A stretch of 8,615 bases of DNA from CAYTCZ01 sp964436315 (GTDB lineage: Bacteria > Actinomycetota > Thermoleophilia > Gaiellales > Gaiellaceae): assembly GCA_964436315.1 (NCBI GenBank), contig CAYTCZ010000148.1, positions 1-8,615 of the forward strand. Reading direction: 5' to 3'. The stretch's first letter is position 1. Each line of letters begins with the position of its first letter. Shown here piece after piece: positions 5,357 to 8,615 of this stretch. The position numbers were made by a program, and so were the translations under genes. The notes below the pieces were generated by a model, which saw only the letters and a program-made list of their open reading frames with translations, was not told where the DNA came from and did no database searches.

Positions 5357-7378
5357 GTGAATTCAGATATCTCCCAACTCACCATCGACACGATCCGAAC
5401 GCTGTCGATGGACGCCGTCCAGAAGGCGAACGCGGGCCATCCTGGCACGGCGATGGCGTTAGCTCCAGTGTCGTACTGCCTCTTTCGGGACTTCCTCCGC
5501 GCCAATCCCGGAAACCCCGATTGGCGGGACCGCGACCGCTTCGTGCTCTCAGCTGGCCACGCGTGCATCCTCCAGTACGTCACTCTCCACCTGGCCGGCT
5601 ACAAGGTCTCTCTCGATGATCTGAAGCAGTTCCGGCAGTGGGGGTCCGTCACTCCTGGACATCCAGAGCACTTCCTCACCGAGGGCGTCGAGACGACGAC
5701 CGGCCCCTTGGGCCAGGGGATCTCGAACGCCGTCGGCATGGCAATGGCCGAGACGTTTCTCGCCCAGAGGTACAACCGACCCGGGCACACAGTGGTCGAC
5801 CACTACGTCTACGGGATCGCGAGTGACGGCGACCTGATGGAGGGCGTGGCGGCCGAGGCCTGCTCTCTGGCCGGGGCGTTCGGTCTCGGCAAGCTCATCT
5901 TCTTCTACGACGACAACCGGATCACGATCGACGGCACGACAGCGCTCAGCTTCGACTCCGAGGACAAGGGAAAGCGATTCGAGGCCTACGGCTGGCACGT
6001 GCAGCACCTCGAAGACGTGAACGACCTCAATGGAATCATGACGGCAATCCAGGCCGCACGTGACGAAACGCGTCGTCCATCTCTGATCGTGGTTCGAAGT
6101 CACATCGCCTATCCCGCCCCGAATGCGCAGGACACTGCAAAGGCACACGGGGCGCCACTCGGCGAAGACGAAGTTCGTGCGACGAAGGAGGTGCTCGGCT
6201 GGGATCCAGACCAACACTTCGTCGTTCCCGACGGGGTCTACGAGCACATGGATCTGGCGACGACGGGGGACGCCCTCGAATCTGAGTGGCAGAAGCGGTT
6301 CGATGGGTGGCGGTCGGAGTTCCCCGAGCTTGCCGAGGATTGGGAAGAGGCCTGGGCCGGTCAGCTCAAACCCGGTTGGCGAGAGGCCTTACCGCAATTC
6401 GACCCAGGGGACACGCCGGCGATGGCGACGCGCGCAGCCGGCGGGAAGACGATGGCGGCCTTTCAGACCTACGCTCCGACGATGGTCGGTGGTGCAGCCG
6501 ACCTGGTCGAATCGACACGAACGACGTTCGACGGCGCGGGCACGTTCTCGCGGAACTTCGCCGGTCGAAATATTCCCTTCGGGGTCCGGGAACACGGCAT
6601 GGGCTCGATCGTGAACGGGCTCGCCCTCCACGGAGGGATGGTGAAGCCCTATGGATCGACGTTCCTGGTCTTCAGCGACTACATGCGAGGAGCGGTACGG
6701 CTCTCGGCACTCGGCAAACTGCCGGTGATCTGGGCTTGGACGCACGACTCGGTCGGCCTCGGCGAAGACGGCCCGACGCACCAGCCGGTCGAGCACTACG
6801 CGGCGTTGCGGGCGATCCCGAACCTCTGGGTCTTTCGGCCCGCCGATGCGAATGAGACGTCGATCGGCTGGGAAATCGCGCTCGAACGTCAAGGCGGACC
6901 GGTTGCGCTCTTGCTGAGTCGACAGAACCTACCCGTGCTCGAGCCCTCACAGGTGCAGGGCGCCCGCCGGGGTGGCTACGTGCTTCAGGAAGCGGACAAC
7001 GGCAATGGTCTGCCCGACATGATTCTCATCGCGACCGGATCCGAGGTTGCTCCCACTCTCGAGGCTGCGGACCTCCTTGCCGATGACGGTGTTGCCGCCC
7101 GCGTCGTCTCGCTCCCGTGCTGGGAGCTCTTCGAGGAGCAGGACGAGGCGTACCGAGCCGACGTCTTGCCGGACGCCGTTGATGCACGACTTGCGGTCGA
7201 AGCGGGCGTGTCGCTCGGTTGGCATCAGTGGGTGGGCGACCGCGGAGATGTACTTTCAATCGAGCGGTTTGGTGCATCCGCACCGGGAGCGCGGGTGCTC
7301 GAGGAGTTCGGCTACACGCCCGAAAACATTGCGAGTCGGGCGCGAGCCGTGCTTTCGCACAGGGAAAGGGTTAGCTAG
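5357..7378 (+). CDS. tkt: transketolase
   Basis: Transketolase uses thiamine diphosphate to move two-carbon ketol units between sugar phosphates in the non-oxidative pentose phosphate pathway. The 673-aa length is normal for the family. The N-terminal cofactor domain shows H28 (NAGHPG), H68 (SAGHACILQY), H102 (TPGHPEHF), and the diphosphate/metal motif D157-G158-D159 with N187 (DLMEG through DDN). The middle domain has the catalytic glutamate E412 in GVREHGMGS, and H463 and H475 in WTHDSVGLGEDGPTHQPVEH. The C-terminal domain ends with the familiar FGASAPG and FGYTPENI segments. The GTG at 5357 is chosen because the next in-frame ATG (codon 18) would remove the conserved first helix; no Shine-Dalgarno is visible. 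Transaldolase follows 59 nt downstream, which fits a sugar-phosphate operon. The local sequence around H68 departs from the common GHGS form, but the histidine is kept, so activity is expected. Confidence 0.97.
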   Translation: MNSDISQLTIDTIRTLSMDAVQKANAGHPGTAMALAPVSYCLFRDFLRANPGNPDWRDRDRFVLSAGHACILQYVTLHLAGYKVSLDDLKQFRQWGSVTPGHPEHFLTEGVETTTGPLGQGISNAVGMAMAETFLAQRYNRPGHTVVDHYVYGIASDGDLMEGVAAEACSLAGAFGLGKLIFFYDDNRITIDGTTALSFDSEDKGKRFEAYGWHVQHLEDVNDLNGIMTAIQAARDETRRPSLIVVRSHIAYPAPNAQDTAKAHGAPLGEDEVRATKEVLGWDPDQHFVVPDGVYEHMDLATTGDALESEWQKRFDGWRSEFPELAEDWEEAWAGQLKPGWREALPQFDPGDTPAMATRAAGGKTMAAFQTYAPTMVGGAADLVESTRTTFDGAGTFSRNFAGRNIPFGVREHGMGSIVNGLALHGGMVKPYGSTFLVFSDYMRGAVRLSALGKLPVIWAWTHDSVGLGEDGPTHQPVEHYAALRAIPNLWVFRPADANETSIGWEIALERQGGPVALLLSRQNLPVLEPSQVQGARRGGYVLQEADNGNGLPDMILIATGSEVAPTLEAADLLADDGVAARVVSLPCWELFEEQDEAYRADVLPDAVDARLAVEAGVSLGWHQWVGDRGDVLSIERFGASAPGARVLEEFGYTPENIASRARAVLSHRERVS

Positions 7379-7384
7379 GACACT

Positions 7385-7408
7385 GGTCAACCCTTGTGCC
7401 GGTTGGCT
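7385..7408 (+). other. possible RNA hairpin between transketolase and transaldolase genes
   Basis: GGTCAACC and GGTTGGCT can pair as an 8-bp stem including two G-U pairs, with an 8-nt loop, just after the transketolase stop. No T-run follows; instead a purine-rich ribosome site begins shortly after. It could be a processing or stability element between the two coding regions, or chance. Confidence 0.25.
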
Positions 7409-7425
7409 TAATGACAGGAGAAGCG

Positions 7426-7432
7426 AAAGGAG
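7426..7432 (+). promoter_or_regulatory. strong ribosome binding site that fixes the transaldolase start
   Basis: AAAGGAG lies 5 nt before the GTG at 7438. Two upstream in-frame candidates, GTG 7396 and ATG 7411, have no comparable site, so the shorter protein is preferred. This is the clearest Shine-Dalgarno sequence in the window. Confidence 0.8.
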
Positions 7433-7437
7433 CCGAT

Positions 7438-8547
7438 GTGGCCAAGTCCAATCTCCACCAACTGGCCGACCGTGGTCAGAGCGTCTGGAACGACTATCTC
7501 TCCCGCGACGTGCTCGAGAGCGGCGGGCTTGCACGGGCGATGCAGGATGACGCGATCGTCGGTGTGACCTCGAATCCGACGATCTTTCAACAGGCGATCT
7601 CGTCGAGCGATATCTACGACGAGCAGCTCGGACGAATCCTCGGCGAGGAGCGAGATCCAAAAGAGATCTTCTTGGCGCTCGCCGTTCAGGACATCGTCGA
7701 TGCGCTCGATCTCCTCAGACCGGTCTGGGAGGAAACCGACAGATTGGACGGATACGTCTCGCTCGAGGTCGATCCGACCCTGGCGTATGACACCGAGGCG
7801 ACGACGGCCGAAGCCGCTCGCCTGCACGAGCTCGTCGACAGACCAAATCTGTTCGTGAAGATCCCGGCGACCAAGCCCGGCTTGCCGGCGATCGAGGACA
7901 TGATTGCCAAGGGCAAGTCCATCAACGTCACATTGATCTTCTCGCTCGAGCGGTACGTCGAGGTGGCAGAGGCCTACGTGAGGGGTCTCGAGCGACTCGT
8001 CGCCTCGGGAGGTGATCCGCGGTCGGTCGCGTCGGTCGCGAGCTTCTTCGTCTCGCGCGTCGACACCGAAGCGGACAAGCGCCTCGAAGCAATCGGCGGT
8101 GATGCACTCGAGCTCTGCGGCCGGCTGGCCGTCGCGAACGCGAAGCTCGCTTATGTCCGCTACCGGGAGATCTTCTCGGGCGAACGCTGGGAGTTTCTCG
8201 CCGGCAAAGGCGCAAGTCCGCAGCGGTGCCTGTGGGCCTCGACCTCGACCAAGAATCCGGACTACCCGGACACGCTCTACGTCGACGAGCTCATCGGTCC
8301 GATGACCGTGAACACGATGCCCGAGGTGACAATCCGCGCCTTCCAGGATCATGGGACGGTCGCCGACACACTGACGAGCGATATCGATGCGGCGAAACAG
8401 GTTCTCGAGCATCTCGAGCGGGCGGGAGTCGACTACTCCGACGTCACAGAGACGCTCGAACGCGAGGGTGTCGACAAGTTTTCCGAGTCCTTCGAAGAGC
8501 TGCTTTCCGGGATCGAACAGAAGGCCACGCAGTTGCTGGCCGCGTGA
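7438..8547 (+). CDS. tal: transaldolase
   Basis: Transaldolase transfers a dihydroxyacetone unit from sedoheptulose 7-phosphate to glyceraldehyde 3-phosphate, giving erythrose 4-phosphate and fructose 6-phosphate. From GTG 7438 the protein has 369 aa, matching the longer actinobacterial-type enzyme. Visible motifs are GVTSNPTIF at 42-50, the Schiff-base lysine K141 in LFVKIPAT, NVTLIFSLERY, VASFFVSRVD, and LWASTSTKNPDYPDTLYVDELIGP near the C-terminus. The start is set by an AAAGGAG ribosome site 5 nt upstream and by the SNLHQLADRGQSVWNDYLSR beginning, which suits the family. It follows transketolase on the same strand and completes the non-oxidative pentose phosphate branch. The protein stops before any phosphoglucose isomerase domain, so it is not the fused transaldolase-isomerase seen in some bacteria. 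A strong hairpin lies 36 nt past the stop. Confidence 0.97.
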   Translation: MAKSNLHQLADRGQSVWNDYLSRDVLESGGLARAMQDDAIVGVTSNPTIFQQAISSSDIYDEQLGRILGEERDPKEIFLALAVQDIVDALDLLRPVWEETDRLDGYVSLEVDPTLAYDTEATTAEAARLHELVDRPNLFVKIPATKPGLPAIEDMIAKGKSINVTLIFSLERYVEVAEAYVRGLERLVASGGDPRSVASVASFFVSRVDTEADKRLEAIGGDALELCGRLAVANAKLAYVRYREIFSGERWEFLAGKGASPQRCLWASTSTKNPDYPDTLYVDELIGPMTVNTMPEVTIRAFQDHGTVADTLTSDIDAAKQVLEHLERAGVDYSDVTETLEREGVDKFSESFEELLSGIEQKATQLLAA

Positions 8548-8583
8548 CGGCCTCAGGCGGAGCGAGCTATCCGGTGTCCGGCC

Positions 8584-8613
8584 GGCCCCCAGAACCACGC
8601 CGTTCCGGGGGCC
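8584..8613 (+). terminator. GC-rich hairpin after transaldolase, candidate terminator
   Basis: GGCCCCC (8584-8590) pairs perfectly with GGGGGCC (8607-8613). After one A/C mismatch, GAAC (8592-8595) pairs with GTTC (8602-8605), leaving a 6-nt loop. This is the most stable simple hairpin seen between genes. The window ends two bases later, so a following T-run cannot be checked. It could end the tkt-tal transcript or, being symmetric, serve a convergent gene beyond the edge. Confidence 0.5.
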
Positions 8614-8615
8614 AC

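Noticed and set aside
7408..8598. 396-codon open frame on the minus strand over transaldolase
   Set aside because: It is exactly antisense and in register with a gene carrying all transaldolase motifs, and its product shows no recognisable domain.
8592..8605. Inner hairpin with 6-nt loop as an ANTAR target
   Set aside because: ANTAR targets are tandem hairpins with A at loop position 1 and G at position 4; this loop starts with C and no second hairpin is visible.

Overview
The window looks like chromosomal DNA from a GC-rich actinobacterium-like organism. The reasons are the heavy use of G/C-ending codons, the GTG and TTG starts, a HisKA_2 kinase next to an ANTAR-domain response regulator (the PdtaS/PdtaR pair known from mycobacteria), and a tkt-tal pair of actinobacterial type. 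A Thermoleophilia-like lineage would fit, but that is inference and no rRNA gene is present to confirm it. No mobile element, CRISPR array, tRNA or rRNA gene was seen. Every gene is of a recognisable family.

Layout from left to right. Positions 1-138 hold no convincing gene, only a short hairpin just past a leftward stop codon. Two response regulators read leftward: a stand-alone receiver protein (872-1252, TTG start) and then an OmpR-type DNA-binding regulator (139-858), 13 nt apart and probably one transcript. A divergent control region (1253-1373) separates them from a rightward pair: a soluble GAF-GAF-HisKA_2 histidine kinase (1374-2837) and an ANTAR-domain antiterminator regulator (2861-3448). 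A leftward ABC-F ATPase gene (3445-5301) follows; its stop codon overlaps the stop of the ANTAR gene. After a 55-bp divergent gap with a 10-bp perfect palindrome come transketolase (5357-7378) and transaldolase (7438-8547), both rightward. A strong GC hairpin (8584-8613) ends the window.

How the genes work together. The left 3.4 kb is a phosphorelay cluster: one cytosolic kinase next to three receiver domains. The ANTAR protein is its most likely partner, acting on RNA (transcription antitermination), while the OmpR-type protein acts on promoters; the lone receiver could be a phosphate sink or an adaptor. The kinase for the OmpR-type protein is either this one or lies outside the window. The ABC-F protein probably acts on ribosomes. 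Transketolase and transaldolase together form the non-oxidative pentose phosphate branch.

No clearly new system is evident. The points most worth a second look are the divergent kinase/three-receiver arrangement, the very high density of the palindrome CTCGAG, and the overlapping convergent stop codons.
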